64,000 nt of DNA. It comes from Flammeovirgaceae bacterium UBA7330 (GTDB lineage Bacteria > Bacteroidota > Bacteroidia > Cytophagales > Cyclobacteriaceae). The translations under genes were made by a program, and so were the position numbers. Below are positions 63,638 through 64,000 of this stretch, in pieces. The stretch's first letter is position 1; each line of letters begins with the position of its first letter. The notes below the pieces were generated by a model. The model was not told the origin of the DNA. It ran no database searches and worked only from the letters and a program-made list of their open reading frames with translations. The stretch spans positions 60,650-124,649 of the forward strand of contig DKPQ01000004.1 in assembly GCA_002471275.1 (NCBI GenBank), given 5' to 3'.

Positions 63638-64000
63638 AGAAGGAATAATAATCGTGAGCAAATCTTGAACAATACACAGCCTGCAGGCAGGAAATCAACC
63701 CTGCGAAAATCTCCTGATTTCTGATTTCTGACTTCTGACTTCTGACTCTGTATTCTAAGAAATAAGTGGATTTATTGAAGGAACGCCATGATTAGCAATG
63801 CTTTCCCTCGTGTGCATCTAAGGAATGAATGTTTAAGAACCAGACAGAAGGAATATCTATCGTAAGCAGACTCAGTCAATTCACGAAAATCAACCCTGCG
63901 AAAATCTCCTGACTTCTGATTTCTAACTTCTGATTCCTGACTTCTGACTTCTGACTCTGTATTCTAAGAAATAAGTGGATTGATTGAAGGAACGCCATGA
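63638..64000. repeat. Imperfect tandem repeat of about 200 bp with heptamer core
   Basis: A unit starting AGAAGGAATAATAATCGT at 63638 recurs from 63846 as AGAAGGAATATCTATCGT. Each unit then contains ATCAACCCTGCGAAAATCTC, a run of CTTCTGA-like heptamers (CTGACTTCTGATTTCTGA variants), and TGTATTCTAAGAAATAAG followed by a segment ending GAAGGAACGCCATGA. The second copy runs into the right edge, so more copies may follow. The 445 bp after dnaN hold nothing else I can support. Confidence 0.75.

Noticed and set aside
63690..63960. CRISPR array
   Set aside because: The repeat units are simple heptamers and a long imperfect tandem duplication without unique spacers of uniform length; no cas gene is present.

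Overview
The window is chromosomal DNA of a gliding-type member of the Bacteroidota, most likely order Cytophagales. The evidence is a SusC/SusD pair, gldA-gldF-gldG, TlpA-like lipoproteins, FecR/ECF regulation, promoter boxes of the TAnnTTTG type, and a division and cell wall (dcw) cluster in the Bacteroidota order. No rRNA, tRNA or CRISPR array was seen.

Layout. (1) 1-7.2 kb, minus strand: three tandem FtsX/MacB-type ABC permeases of about 790 aa, the last running off the left edge, with no ATPase gene in view. (2) 7.3-17.2 kb: an accessory stretch with an O-methyltransferase-like enzyme, small secreted proteins, a lipoprotein gene broken by a one-base frameshift, a repeat-containing surface protein, a DUF5694-type lipoprotein and four separate TlpA-like thioredoxin proteins. 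(3) 17.2-24.9 kb: a visibly A+T-rich defence island. It holds a serine recombinase, a three-gene module of unknown function (HEPN-like helical protein, unrecognised 240-aa protein, GIY-YIG nuclease) and a complete type II CBASS operon (CD-NTase, E2-E1 Cap2, JAMM protease Cap3, HNH-SAVED effector Cap5). (4) 25.1-41.0 kb: the dcw cluster mraZ-rsmH-ftsL-ftsI-murE-mraY-(unknown 125-aa gene)-murD-ftsW-murG-murC-ftsQ-ftsA-ftsZ. Three MraZ-box repeats and a promoter lie in front, and a palindromic repeat element sits between murE and mraY. (5) 41.2-54.6 kb: a polysaccharide utilisation locus with an ECF sigma factor, a FecR anti-sigma factor, an STN-containing SusC interrupted by an in-frame TAA, SusD, and three lyase-type enzymes (PL8-like, PL12-like, heparinase II/III-like). 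The lyases point to a uronic-acid polysaccharide such as a glycosaminoglycan. (6) 54.8-57.8 kb: small proteins, a second ECF sigma factor with a membrane partner, and an exported Nif3-like protein. (7) 58.0-63.6 kb: gldA-gldF-gldG, a DUF4340-like protein and dnaN, followed by an imperfect tandem repeat of about 200 bp rich in a CTTCTGA heptamer.

How the genes work together. The dcw genes are packed with 4-23 bp overlaps and should form one MraZ-controlled unit ending at a hairpin terminator after ftsZ. In the polysaccharide locus the STN domain of SusC would signal substrate binding through FecR to the ECF factor; the premature stop in SusC should break both uptake and signalling unless it is read through or is a sequence error. 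In CBASS the CD-NTase makes a cyclic oligonucleotide that activates the SAVED domain of the HNH nuclease, while Cap2 and Cap3 add and remove the CD-NTase from protein targets. The best candidate for something undescribed is the three-gene module just upstream of CBASS (17979-20130).
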